Shown one piece after another: positions 32,518 through 40,905 of a stretch of DNA of 64,000 nucleotides (positions within the stretch are counted from its first letter, which is position 1; every line of letters begins with the position of its first letter). Made by a program: the position numbers and the translations under genes. The notes beneath the pieces were generated by a model. That model did no database searches. It saw nothing but the letters and a program-made list of their open reading frames with translations, and had not been told where the DNA came from. Source of the DNA: Streptomyces sp. Tue6028 (lineage in GTDB: Bacteria > Actinomycetota > Actinomycetes > Streptomycetales > Streptomycetaceae). The stretch covers positions 310,001-374,000 of the forward strand of contig NZ_MLCE01000019.1 in NCBI RefSeq assembly GCF_002300165.1. Reading direction: 5' to 3'.

Positions 32518-33390
32518 TCACGCCGTGCCGCCGCGGAAGGTGTCGGTGAGGGGCACGCGGGAGGCGTCGAACCGGTCGCGCACGAGGTAGAGCAGGCCCG
32601 TGGCGAGTACCGCGACGGCCGCGGCGACGCCTTGGCCCGCCGCGGTGAACGGTGCGAGCGTCGCGTGCGCCTCGGCCGCCGACCGTGCCGCCATCAGCAC
32701 CGCGATCCACGCGCCGCCCACCAGGGAGGGCGCGAGGACCGGCCCGAGCCGGGGGGTCAGCGCGAGGCCGCTCCCGGTGAGGGCGAGGGCGGGCAGCAGC
32801 CAGGCCAGCGCACGCAGCCCGTAGGAGGGGAGGGCGAGGGTGGCGAGCCCGTTGAGGCCGAGGCTCACCGTGAGCACCGCGACCGTGCGGATCATGAGGA
32901 GCCGGAAGCTGTGGGTCGGGGAGACGACCGTCATCTCGTACGTCGGGTCGAGCACGGGCCCGTAGGACAGGGCGACCCCGGCGAGCGGCAGCAGCGGTGC
33001 GAGCGCCAGGAACATCGTGGGCGTGGCCGTGGTCCGCACCGCGTCGGCCGCCACCACCGTCATGACGAGCACGGCGAGGACCGCGCCCAGCCAGGAGCGG
33101 CGCAGCACCGGCGTGGCCGCCAGCAGCCGTGCGGTGTGCTCGGCGACGCCGACGCGCACCAGCAGCGACTCGACGAGGCCCGGCCGCGGGGCGTCCAGCT
33201 CGGCGTCGAGCCGTTCCCAGCCGGCGTCCAGGGCGACCGGGTCGCTGAGCGCGGCCAGTGTCTCGCGGCACTGCGCGCAGGAGGCGAGGTGGGTGTCGGT
33301 GGACCAGAGCCGGGGAGGTGTGGCCTCGCCCCGCGCGTAGGCCCGCAGGTCGTCCTCCGGCACGTGCCAGGCCGTACCGTGTGCGCTCAT
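32518..33390 (-). CDS. Zinc-binding anti-sigma factor with six-helix membrane domain
   Basis: A 290-residue protein that begins with a cytoplasmic ZAS-type anti-sigma domain. The signature H34-x3-C38-x2-C41 (THLASCAQC) is complete and would bind zinc. A long linker is followed by about six transmembrane helices from residue 90 on, rather than the single span usual for anti-sigma factors. Its ATG overlaps the sigma-factor stop codon as ATGA. It most likely holds the neighbouring ECF sigma factor at the membrane until a signal arrives. The gap to the ATPase gene is 101 bases. Confidence 0.85.
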   Translation of the reverse strand: MSAHGTAWHVPEDDLRAYARGEATPPRLWSTDTHLASCAQCRETLAALSDPVALDAGWERLDAELDAPRPGLVESLLVRVGVAEHTARLLAATPVLRRSWLGAVLAVLVMTVVAADAVRTTATPTMFLALAPLLPLAGVALSYGPVLDPTYEMTVVSPTHSFRLLMIRTVAVLTVSLGLNGLATLALPSYGLRALAWLLPALALTGSGLALTPRLGPVLAPSLVGGAWIAVLMAARSAAEAHATLAPFTAAGQGVAAAVAVLATGLLYLVRDRFDASRVPLTDTFRGGTA

Positions 33391-33929
33391 GCCAGCGCCT
33401 CCCTCAGCTGCTTGCGGGCACGCAGCGCCCGCGTCTTGACCGTGCCGGGCGGAATCCCCAGCAGGACGGCCGCTTCTCTGGTGGTGAGTCCGTCGATCAC
33501 CGTGGCCTGGAGGACCGCCCGGAGTTCGGGCGACAGCCGGGTCAGCGCGCCGGCCAGGTCTCCGTGCTCCACACCGGCGAGGACGCGCTCCTCGGCGGAG
33601 GCCTCGTCGCGGTGCCGCAGGCGGGCCAGGGCCTGCCGGAGCCGGCCGCGGGCGCCGTCGCCGCGCAGTGTGTCGATGAGCCGGCGCGAGGCGATGCGCC
33701 ACAGCCAGCCCGCCGGGTCGCCCTCCTCTCGGTAGCGGGCGGTGCCGCGCCACACCGAGAGGAACGTCTCCTGTACGACGTCGTCGACGACCGAGGCGTC
33801 GGCGCACCGGCCGCGCAGTCGCGCGGTCAGCCACGGCGCGTAGCGCCGGTACAGCTCCTCGAAGGCGCGACGGTCCTCGTCCGCCGCGATGGCCCGCAGC
33901 AGTTCTCCGTCGCTTCTCGTTTCCCTCAC
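33387..33929 (-). CDS. ECF-family RNA polymerase sigma factor
   Basis: A 180-residue sigma factor. Region 2 covers about residues 22-90 (FEELYRRYAPWLTARLRGRCADASVVDDVVQETFLSVWR...WLWRIASRRLIDTLR) and region 4 about 125-180 (LSPELRAVLQATVIDGLTTREAAVLLGIPPGTVKTRALRARKQLREAL). It heads a leftward operon with a cognate zinc anti-sigma factor and an ABC transporter, and probably directs that operon itself. The upstream region of 120 bases is shared with the divergent YtrA-like repressor gene. The closest ECF group could not be determined by eye. Confidence 0.92.
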   Translation of the reverse strand: MRETRSDGELLRAIAADEDRRAFEELYRRYAPWLTARLRGRCADASVVDDVVQETFLSVWRGTARYREEGDPAGWLWRIASRRLIDTLRGDGARGRLRQALARLRHRDEASAEERVLAGVEHGDLAGALTRLSPELRAVLQATVIDGLTTREAAVLLGIPPGTVKTRALRARKQLREALA

Positions 33930-34018
33930 ACCCCCTCATCGGACGAGCCCTGCCGATCGGTTCACGGATCGGTCCACGAAATTTTCGCCTTGACTCCGGG
34001 GACCGTCTTGCACCACCC

Positions 34019-34040
34019 TTTCACTACTCAATTAGTGAAA
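34019..34040. promoter_or_regulatory. Palindromic operator for the YtrA-like repressor
   Basis: TTTCACTA (34019-34026) and TAGTGAAA (34033-34040) form a perfect 8-bp inverted repeat with a 6-base AT-rich spacer, ending 12 bases before the repressor ATG. Such a dyad beside a GntR gene is the usual autoregulatory site. It overlaps a plausible promoter, TTGCAC (34008-34013) and ATTAGT (34031-34036), 17 bases apart. Confidence 0.75.
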
Positions 34041-34052
34041 GGGGGTTTCGCC

Positions 34053-34451
34053 ATGGGGGACCACGGCATCGAGTACCGCATCGACCGCCGCAGCGGCGTC
34101 TCCACCTATCTGCAGATCGTCCAGCAGACCAAGCAGGCCCTCCGCCTGGGCCTGCTGGAACCGGGCGACAAGCTCCCCACGGCCCGTGAGGTCGTGGAGG
34201 CCACCGCCATCAACCCGAACACCGTCCTCAAGGCCTACCGCGAACTCGAACGCGAGGGACTGGTCGAGGCACGCCGCGGCCTCGGCACCTTCGTCCGCAG
34301 GACCCTCGGTGCCGCCCCGGCGGACTCGCCGCTGCGCGCGGAACTCGACGCCTGGGCGAAGAGCGCGCACGCCGCGGGACTCGACCGCGAGGACGTCGCC
34401 GCACTGTTCGGCTCCGTACTGGACGCACACTTCCCGAAGGGGGACCAGTGA
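34053..34451 (+). CDS. GntR-family regulator, YtrA type
   Basis: A 132-residue regulator with a GntR winged helix (about 15-80: YLQIVQQTKQALRLGLLEPGDKLPTAREVVEATAINPNTVLKAYRELEREGLVEARRGLGTFV) and a short C-terminal dimerisation tail instead of a ligand domain, which is the YtrA subfamily. YtrA regulators repress adjacent ABC transporter operons and are often released by cell-wall-active antibiotics. The gene is first of four with 4-base GTGA overlaps and lies directly behind a perfect operator. The ATG at 34053 follows GGGGG. Confidence 0.92.
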   Translation: MGDHGIEYRIDRRSGVSTYLQIVQQTKQALRLGLLEPGDKLPTAREVVEATAINPNTVLKAYRELEREGLVEARRGLGTFVRRTLGAAPADSPLRAELDAWAKSAHAAGLDREDVAALFGSVLDAHFPKGDQ

Positions 34452-35371
34452 GTTCCACCAGCACCACCCCGCCCGCCGTCGCCGTCGAGGCGCACGGGCT
34501 CACCCTGCGGTACGGCAGGCGTTCCGCAGCGGCCCTCGACGACTGCTCCTTCCGTCTCCCCACCGGACGGGTGAGCGCCCTCGTCGGTCCCAACGGGGCG
34601 GGCAAGTCGACGCTGCTGGCCACCGCCGCCGGACTGCTGCGGCCCACCTCCGGCACGCTCACCGTCCTCGGCACCGCACCGGCCGAGGCACGCGAGCGCA
34701 TCGCCTACCTCTCCCAGGACAAGCCCCTGCACCCCCAGCTCACCGTCGCCGAGACCCTGCGCATGGGCGCCGAGCTCAACCCCGCCCGCTGGGACGCCGC
34801 GCACGCCGCCGCGATCGTCGAGCAGGGCTCCCTCGACCCGAAGGCCCGGGTCCGGGGCCTGTCCGGCGGCCAGCGCACCCGCGTGGCACTCGCCCTCGCG
34901 CTCGGCAAGCGGCCCGAACTGCTGCTGCTGGACGAGCCGATGGCCGACCTCGACCCGCTGGCCCGCCACGAACTGCTGGGCACGCTCATGGCGGACGCCG
35001 CCGAACACGGCACGACGGTGCTGATGTCCTCGCACATCGTCGCCGAACTCGCCGACGCCTGCGATCACCTGCTGCTCCTGGGCGGCGGCCGGATACGGCT
35101 CGGCGGCGGCATAGACGACCTGCTGCACGCGCACAGCGTGGTGACCGGCCGTGGCACCCCCGCCGACCTCGCCCCGCACACCGTCGTCGAGTCCCGCGTC
35201 ACCGGCCGCGGTCTGACCGCGCTGATCCGCCGCGACGGGCCGGTCGGTGCCGGCTGGGAGACCTCGGAGCCGTCCCTGGAGGAACTGCTCCTCGCCCACC
35301 TGCGCTCCCCCTCGGCCCCGGCCCTGCTCACCCCGGGCACGACCGCGACCCCGGCGGGGGTGACCGCGTGA
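34448..35371 (+). CDS. ABC transporter ATPase of the YtrA-like operon
   Basis: A 307-residue ATPase with Walker A GPNGAGKSTLL, Q-loop LSQDKPL, signature GLSGGQRTRVALALAL, Walker B LLLLDEPMADLD and switch His in SSHIVAEL. The C-terminal part after residue 220 is a variable regulatory tail. The GTG start overlaps the repressor stop codon (GTGA). It should energise the two following permeases, which form the membrane part. Confidence 0.9.
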   Translation: MSSTSTTPPAVAVEAHGLTLRYGRRSAAALDDCSFRLPTGRVSALVGPNGAGKSTLLATAAGLLRPTSGTLTVLGTAPAEARERIAYLSQDKPLHPQLTVAETLRMGAELNPARWDAAHAAAIVEQGSLDPKARVRGLSGGQRTRVALALALGKRPELLLLDEPMADLDPLARHELLGTLMADAAEHGTTVLMSSHIVAELADACDHLLLLGGGRIRLGGGIDDLLHAHSVVTGRGTPADLAPHTVVESRVTGRGLTALIRRDGPVGAGWETSEPSLEELLLAHLRSPSAPALLTPGTTATPAGVTA

Positions 35372-36321
35372 GCGCCACCGCCCTCGCGGCCCCCGCGCGC
35401 CGCGCCCTCCCGCGCCCCCGCGGCCTGGTCTGGACCGTCCTGCGGCTGCACCGCACCGCGCTGTGGATCTGGACCGGCTTCGTCGTCCTCACCGCGGGGC
35501 TGCTGCTGTGGCTGTACGGGCCCGGCGCCGGCTCCACGCAGGAGAAGCTCGACACGCTCGGATACTCCGGCGTGCACGAGGCCGCCTGGTCCTCCGGGAT
35601 CACCTCCAGCTACCTCTCGGGCACCTACAACGACCTCTTCTACGCCCCGTCCTCCCTGCTGGACATCGCCTCGTTCGCGGTGGCCGTGTTCGCGGGCGGC
35701 GCGCTGATCGCCCGCGAACTGGAGACCGGCACCGCACAGCTCGCCTGGACCCAGTCCGTGACGCCCGCCCGCTGGCTCGCCGCCAAGCTGGCGGTGCCCG
35801 CGCTGATCGTCACCGCGGGCACGAGCCTGCTGGTCGTGCTCTACGAACTGCTCTGGTCCGCCCACAGCAACCTCCTGATGGCCGGCATCGGACCGCGCGC
35901 CCTGCGCTTCTCCCTCGGCCCGGCCACGGTCGCCGCGCCGCTCCTCGGCCTGGCCGTCGGCGCGCTCGCCGGACTCGTGCTGCGCCGCACGCTGCCCGCC
36001 CTCGCGGTCGCCGGCGTCGCACAGTTCCTGGTCAACGCGTTCCGCGCCAACTCCTGGCCCTTCCAGGGCCATTACCAGCAGCCCGAACTGTCCGTGCGCA
36101 GCCGGGCGATCACCTCCACCGGCGCCGAGATCCGCGACCCGGGCTGCTACGCGGACCGCGCCTGCCTCGACCGGCACGACGTCGTCGGCTTCACCCGCGA
36201 GTACCTGCCGTCCCCCGACTACTGGCCCCGCCAGCTCCTGGAGACCGGCGTCCTGCTGGCCGCCACCGCCGTCCTCGTCGCCGTCGCCTTCGGCGTCCTG
36301 AAGAGGAGGTCCGCCCCGTGA
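35368..36321 (+). CDS. ABC-2-type permease A of the YtrA-like operon
   Basis: A 317-residue membrane protein with about six helices and a large external loop between the first two and another before the last helix. It carries the block RELETGTAQLAWTQSVTPARWLAAKLAVPA, which is repeated almost exactly in the next gene, so the two are tandem paralogues forming a heterodimer. Two cysteines in DPGCYADRACLD lie in the last external loop. GTG start overlaps the ATPase stop; GTGA overlap again at the 3' end. Confidence 0.85.
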   Translation: MSATALAAPARRALPRPRGLVWTVLRLHRTALWIWTGFVVLTAGLLLWLYGPGAGSTQEKLDTLGYSGVHEAAWSSGITSSYLSGTYNDLFYAPSSLLDIASFAVAVFAGGALIARELETGTAQLAWTQSVTPARWLAAKLAVPALIVTAGTSLLVVLYELLWSAHSNLLMAGIGPRALRFSLGPATVAAPLLGLAVGALAGLVLRRTLPALAVAGVAQFLVNAFRANSWPFQGHYQQPELSVRSRAITSTGAEIRDPGCYADRACLDRHDVVGFTREYLPSPDYWPRQLLETGVLLAATAVLVAVAFGVLKRRSAP

Positions 36322-37292
36322 GCGCCCCGAGTCTGCGCCGTCCGTCCGGTCTGACCTGGACCGTGCTGCGGCTGCACCGCGTGGCGCTGATCGCCGGGGG
36401 CGCCGCCCTGCTCGCCGTCGCGGCGACCCTGGTCTGGATGTACGCCATAGGCGCGGACGCCCGCGCGGCCATCGGCCCGTGCGGTTCGCCGGGCACCGGC
36501 CTGCCGAGCTGCTCGGCCCTGCGGGCGATCGGCACCGACGAGACGTACGGCGCCGGCATCGACTCCGTCGGCACCGTCCTGTCGTACCTGATGTTCCCGG
36601 TGGCCGCCTGGGCGGGCGGCGCCCTGATCGGCCGCGAAATGGAGAGCGGCACCGCGCAGCTGGCCTGGAGCCAGTCCGTGACGCCGGTGCGCTGGCTCGC
36701 CGCGAAGCTCGCCCTGCCCGCGGTCCTGCTGACGGCCGGCACCACCACGGCAGTGCTCCTCATCGTCTGGGCCCGCCAGGACGACAACCCCGACCTGGTC
36801 GGAGCCTGGTACGACCCCGACGTCTTCGTCTCCACCGGCCCGGTCGCCGTCGCCCACGTCCTGGCGGGTCTGGCCCTCGGCGCGCTCGCCGGGCTGGTGA
36901 CCCGGAAGGCCCTGCCCGCCGTCGGCGCGTCCCTCGCCGCGGTCCTGGTGCTGCACACCGTGCTGGAGCAGGTGCGGACGGGCCTGTGGCCCGCCGACAC
37001 GGTCACCGGCCGGGCCGCCCTGCGCCTTCCGGTGAGCTCCCTGGACCTCGAACACGGCGTGGTCACCGCCACCGGCGGGCGCATCGGCGGCGACCTGACC
37101 TGCGTCGGCTCCGACAGCGCCGCCGACATCCAGGACTGCATGCGGCACTCCGGCCTGAAGGACTTCTGGGCCACCTACCACCCCGAGTCCCACTTCTGGC
37201 CGCTCCAGCTGGTGGAGAGCGGCATCGTCCTCGCCGTCGCGGGCCTGGCCACCGCGGGCGCCTTCCGGCTCCTGCGCCGCCGCACCCCGTAG
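36318..37292 (+). CDS. ABC-2-type permease B of the YtrA-like operon
   Basis: A 324-residue paralogue of the preceding permease, with REMESGTAQLAWSQSVTPVRWLAAKLALPA at the same place and the same external loops with paired cysteines (GPCGSPGTGLPSC near the N terminus, LTCVGSDSAADIQDC near the C terminus). It starts with GTG overlapping the previous stop codon. It ends a translationally coupled four-gene unit that is closed by a hairpin six bases beyond its stop. Confidence 0.85.
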   Translation: MSAPSLRRPSGLTWTVLRLHRVALIAGGAALLAVAATLVWMYAIGADARAAIGPCGSPGTGLPSCSALRAIGTDETYGAGIDSVGTVLSYLMFPVAAWAGGALIGREMESGTAQLAWSQSVTPVRWLAAKLALPAVLLTAGTTTAVLLIVWARQDDNPDLVGAWYDPDVFVSTGPVAVAHVLAGLALGALAGLVTRKALPAVGASLAAVLVLHTVLEQVRTGLWPADTVTGRAALRLPVSSLDLEHGVVTATGGRIGGDLTCVGSDSAADIQDCMRHSGLKDFWATYHPESHFWPLQLVESGIVLAVAGLATAGAFRLLRRRTP

Positions 37293-37624
37293 CCCTCCCG
37301 CCCCCGGCGGCACCCGCCGCACGGGGGCGGACCGGTACGCGGTTCCCGGGCATACGGACGTCCGGGAGCCGCTCCGCCATATCCCGCACGTCATGTCGTC
37401 TTAACCATCGATTCAGACGACCTTGCAACGCTCAAGCAATGAAGCCCGCCGTGCCCGAGCCTTCGCCTCCGCCGGACCACGAGCTCGTGCCGGAGAGCGA
37501 TCCCACGCCGGCGACGGGGAGTGAGCGTACGCCGGTCACGCGGAACCGGATCATCCGCATCGCCGCGCTGCCACCCGCCCTCTCCGACGCGCCGGTCTCG
37601 CCCTCGGCGCGGAAGAATGGGTCC
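37293..37624. other. Leader and promoter region of ppk
   Basis: This gap holds the hairpin terminator of the YtrA-like operon (37298-37330) and, from 37380 to 37440, an AT-richer stretch (GTCGTCTTAACCATCGATTC) that is the likely ppk promoter zone. No clear 11-bp PHO-box series was recognised. From 37439 the ppk frame is open and could encode 62 extra residues (MKPAVPEP...), see the ppk entry. Confidence 0.45.
37298..37330 (+). terminator. Hairpin terminator of the YtrA-like operon
   Basis: CCGCCCCCG (37298-37306) pairs with CGGGGGCGG (37322-37330), enclosing a second small stem GGCGG/CCGCC. It begins six bases after the stop codon of the last permease. Confidence 0.7.
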
Positions 37625-39856
37625 ATGAACCAGCCAAGCGCCCAGGCACCGGTCAAGCACCCGCAGCCGTCCGTCGGCTCCATAGCCGCGCACCGCCCGC
37701 ACACGGTGGCGGCGAACGTCTCCGACCTCGAGCCCGACATCGATGCCGACCTCGATGCCTACGAGGACTCGGCGCAGGACGGCGTCACCCTGCCGCAGGG
37801 CCGCTTCCTGGACCGGGAGCGCAGTTGGCTGGCGTTCAACGAACGTGTCCTCGAACTCGCCGAGGACCCGGACACGCCCCTGCTGGAGCGCGCCAAGTTC
37901 CTGGCCATCTTCGCCAGCAACCTGGACGAGTTCTTCATGGTCCGGGTGGCGGGCCTGAAGCGCCGCATCGCCACGGGCGTCGCCACGAAGTCCGCCTCCG
38001 GGCTCCAGCCCCGCGAGGTCCTGGAGATGATCTGGGCCCGCTCCCGCGAGCTCATGGCCCGGCACGCGGCCTGCTACCAGGAGGACGTCGCCCCCGCACT
38101 CGCGGAGGAGGGCATCCACCTGGTCCGCTGGGGCGAGCTGACCGAGAAGGAACAGGCCCGCCTGTTCACGCTCTTCCGGCACCAGATCTTCCCCGTCCTG
38201 ACCCCGCTGGCCGTCGACCCGGCGCACCCCTTCCCGTACATCTCCGGCCTGTCGCTGAACCTGGCCGTCGTCGTGCGCAACCCGGTCAGCGGCCACCGCC
38301 ACTTCGCGCGCGTCAAGGTCCCGCCGCTGCTCTCCCGCTTCCTGGAGGCCTCCCCGAACCGCTACGTCCCCATCGAGGACGTCATCGCGGCCCACCTGGA
38401 AGAGCTCTTCCCGGGCATGGAGGTCCTCGAGCACCACACCTTCCGCCTCACCAGGAACGAGGACCTGGAGGTCGAGGAGGACGACGCCGAGAACCTGCTC
38501 CAGGCGCTGGAGAAGGAGCTCATGCGGCGCCGCTTCGGACCGCCGGTGCGCCTGGAGGTCGAGGAGTCCATCGACCGGTACGTCCTCGACCTGCTGGTCC
38601 GGGAGCTGAAGATCTCCGAGGCCGAGGTGTATCCGCTGCCGGGTCCCCTGGACCTCACCGGCCTCTTCGGCATCGGCGCCCTCGACCGGCCCGAGCTGAA
38701 GTACCCGAAGTTCATCGCGGGCACCCACCGCGACCTCGCCGAGGTCGAGTCGGCCTCCGCGCCCGACATCTTCGCCGCCCTGCGCGAGCGCGACGTCCTG
38801 CTGCACCACCCGTACGACTCCTTCTCCACCTCCGTGCAGGCGTTCCTGGAGCAGGCCGCGTCCGACCCGGACGTGCTCGCCATCAAGCAGACCCTGTACC
38901 GCACCTCCGGCGACTCGCCGATCGTCGACGCACTCATCGACGCCGCCGAGTCGGGCAAGCAGGTCCTCGTCCTCGTCGAGATCAAGGCGCGCTTCGACGA
39001 GCAGGCCAACATCAAGTGGGCCCGCAAGCTGGAGGAGGCCGGCTGCCACGTGGTGTACGGGCTCGTCGGGCTCAAGACCCACTGCAAGCTGTCGCTCGTC
39101 GTGCGGCAGGAGGGCGACACCCTGCGCCGCTACAGCCACGTCGGCACGGGCAACTACCACCCGAAGACCGCCCGGCTGTACGAGGACCTCGGACTGCTCA
39201 CCGCCGACCCGCAGGTCGGCGCGGACCTCTCCGACCTCTTCAACCGGCTCTCGGGCTACTCCCGCCGCGAGACCTACCGGCGGCTCCTGGTCGCCCCCAA
39301 GTCCCTGCGCGACGGCCTGATCGCGCGGATCAACAAGGAAGTACAGCACCACAACGCCGGACGCCCGGCCTACGTGCGCATCAAGGTCAACTCGATGGTG
39401 GACGAGGCGATCATCGACGCGCTGTACCGCGCCTCCCAGGCCGGCGTCCCGGTCGACGTATGGGTGCGCGGCATCTGCGCGGTGCGCCCCGGCGTCACGG
39501 GCCTGTCCGAAAACATTCGGGTCCGCTCCGTCCTCGGCCGCTTCCTGGAGCACTCCCGGGTCTTCGGCTTCGGCAACGGCGGTGAGCCCGAAGTGTGGAT
39601 CGGCAGCGCCGACATGATGCACCGCAACCTCGACCGGCGGATCGAGGCACTGGTCCGGGTCACGGACCCGGCCCACCGGGCGGCCCTCAACCGGCTGCTC
39701 GAAACCGGTATGTCCGACACCACCGCCTCCTGGCACCTCGGCCCCGACGGAGAGTGGACCCGGCACGCGACCGACGCGGATGGCCAGCCCCTGCGCAACG
39801 TCCAGGAGATGCTCATAGACGCCCGGAGGCGCCGGCGTGGCACAGCAGCACCTTGA
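37625..39856 (+). CDS. ppk: Polyphosphate kinase Ppk1
   Basis: A 743-residue enzyme that reversibly polymerises the gamma-phosphate of ATP into polyphosphate. The N-terminal domain (LPQGRFLDRERSWLAFNERVLELAED), the head domain and the two phospholipase-D-like catalytic domains are complete. The autophosphorylated His lies in RYSHVGTGNYHPKTARLYEDLGLLT. The ATG at 37625 (MNQPSAQAPV) has GGAAG nine bases upstream; an in-frame ATG at 37439 would give 805 residues, but has no ribosome-binding site, and its extension is Pro-rich. Ppk in Streptomyces is reported to be induced at low phosphate. It overlaps the CHAD gene by 20 bases. Confidence 0.92.
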   Translation: MNQPSAQAPVKHPQPSVGSIAAHRPHTVAANVSDLEPDIDADLDAYEDSAQDGVTLPQGRFLDRERSWLAFNERVLELAEDPDTPLLERAKFLAIFASNLDEFFMVRVAGLKRRIATGVATKSASGLQPREVLEMIWARSRELMARHAACYQEDVAPALAEEGIHLVRWGELTEKEQARLFTLFRHQIFPVLTPLAVDPAHPFPYISGLSLNLAVVVRNPVSGHRHFARVKVPPLLSRFLEASPNRYVPIEDVIAAHLEELFPGMEVLEHHTFRLTRNEDLEVEEDDAENLLQALEKELMRRRFGPPVRLEVEESIDRYVLDLLVRELKISEAEVYPLPGPLDLTGLFGIGALDRPELKYPKFIAGTHRDLAEVESASAPDIFAALRERDVLLHHPYDSFSTSVQAFLEQAASDPDVLAIKQTLYRTSGDSPIVDALIDAAESGKQVLVLVEIKARFDEQANIKWARKLEEAGCHVVYGLVGLKTHCKLSLVVRQEGDTLRRYSHVGTGNYHPKTARLYEDLGLLTADPQVGADLSDLFNRLSGYSRRETYRRLLVAPKSLRDGLIARINKEVQHHNAGRPAYVRIKVNSMVDEAIIDALYRASQAGVPVDVWVRGICAVRPGVTGLSENIRVRSVLGRFLEHSRVFGFGNGGEPEVWIGSADMMHRNLDRRIEALVRVTDPAHRAALNRLLETGMSDTTASWHLGPDGEWTRHATDADGQPLRNVQEMLIDARRRRRGTAAP

Positions 39857-40895
39857 TCCCCCCACCAACCCCGCGGCCCGGTCCTCTCCCCGGCTCCCGG
39901 CCCCGCTCGCGCAGGGAGGCACACCCACCGGAGACGACCTCGCGGCCTATCTGAGGGCCCAGGCCACGGAGTTCCTCCGTTCGCTGCGCCAGCACCGGGA
40001 GACCGGCGGCGCGGCGAACGGCTCGCAGGAGTCGGTCGACGCGGTGCGCGCCCTGCGCCGCTCGGCCCGCCGCATCAGCGGCAGCCTGCACACCTTCCGG
40101 CCCCTGCTCGAAGCGGACTGGTCGGAGGGCATGCGCCCCGAACTGGCCTGGCTGTCCGGGAGCTTGGCGCGCGAGCACGCGTACGGAGCCCGGCTGGAAC
40201 GGCTGCTCGGGGCCCTCAACCGGCTCTCCGGCGCCGCCCTGCCCGCGTCGGGCGCCCCCGCGGCCCCCAAGGGGAACCTGACCGTCGGCGCGGCGAAGGC
40301 GGGCGCCCTGCTGGACCGTCAGCTCACGCTGGCCCGCACCCGTGCGCACTCCGCGGCCCTCCAGGCGCTGGGCTCCTCCCGCTTCCACGCGGTCGCCGAC
40401 AGCGTGGCCGTGCTCGCCAGCGAGGTCCCGCTGGCCCCCGGCGCGGCCGGCACCGATCTGCGTCCCTCGGCCGCCGCCGCGGAGGACCGGCTGACGGACG
40501 CCGTCGCCGCGCTGCCGCTGGTCACCGCGGGCCACCCCTACAACGCGGAGGCACTCGTCCACGGCTTGTCCGCCGACACCGCCCCGCAGCCGCAGGACGC
40601 GCCGTGGCACCAGGTCCGGCTGCTGCTGCGGCTGCACCGCTACGCCCGCGAGGTGCTGTACGGCGAGGAGTGCCCGGTGGACGTGCGGCTGCTCGCCGCG
40701 GGCCAGGCGCTGAACCGGCACCGGGACGCGGCGGAGGCGGCCTCGGCCGCCGCCGCGGCGGCGCGCACCCCGCGGATCGCCCCGGCGACGGCGTACGCGC
40801 TCGGTGTGCTCCACGCCGACCAGCGGCACGAGGTGGAGGCGGCCCGGTTCGCCTTCCAGCAGGCATGGCAGAAGGAAGCCGTACGCACCCCCTGA
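39837..40895 (+). CDS. CHAD-domain protein, probable polyphosphate-binding
   Basis: A 352-residue, wholly helical protein with a CHAD domain (conserved histidine alpha-helical domain). Basic and His-containing helices include VDAVRALRRSARRISGSLHTFRPLL, RLLLRLHRYAREVLYG and LNRHRDAAEAA. CHAD domains bind polyphosphate and inositol phosphates through these positive faces and target proteins to polyphosphate granules. The GTG start lies inside the end of ppk (20-base overlap), so it is translated with the kinase that makes its presumed ligand. No CYTH phosphatase domain is fused to it. Polyphosphate binding is an inference from the family. Confidence 0.85.
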   Translation: MAQQHLDPPTNPAARSSPRLPAPLAQGGTPTGDDLAAYLRAQATEFLRSLRQHRETGGAANGSQESVDAVRALRRSARRISGSLHTFRPLLEADWSEGMRPELAWLSGSLAREHAYGARLERLLGALNRLSGAALPASGAPAAPKGNLTVGAAKAGALLDRQLTLARTRAHSAALQALGSSRFHAVADSVAVLASEVPLAPGAAGTDLRPSAAAAEDRLTDAVAALPLVTAGHPYNAEALVHGLSADTAPQPQDAPWHQVRLLLRLHRYAREVLYGEECPVDVRLLAAGQALNRHRDAAEAASAAAAAARTPRIAPATAYALGVLHADQRHEVEAARFAFQQAWQKEAVRTP

Positions 40896-40905
40896 GGGAG
40901 GCCCC

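Noticed and set aside
36479..37438. Upstream in-frame extension of ppk that would give 1125 residues
   Set aside because: It lies wholly within the second permease gene and the operon terminator, and its peptide is Arg/Pro-rich with no family resemblance.
37391..39928. An 845-codon minus-strand frame antisense to ppk
   Set aside because: Mirror frame of a highly biased gene; composition (Val/Asp/Gln/Leu) is typical of antisense of GC-rich codons.
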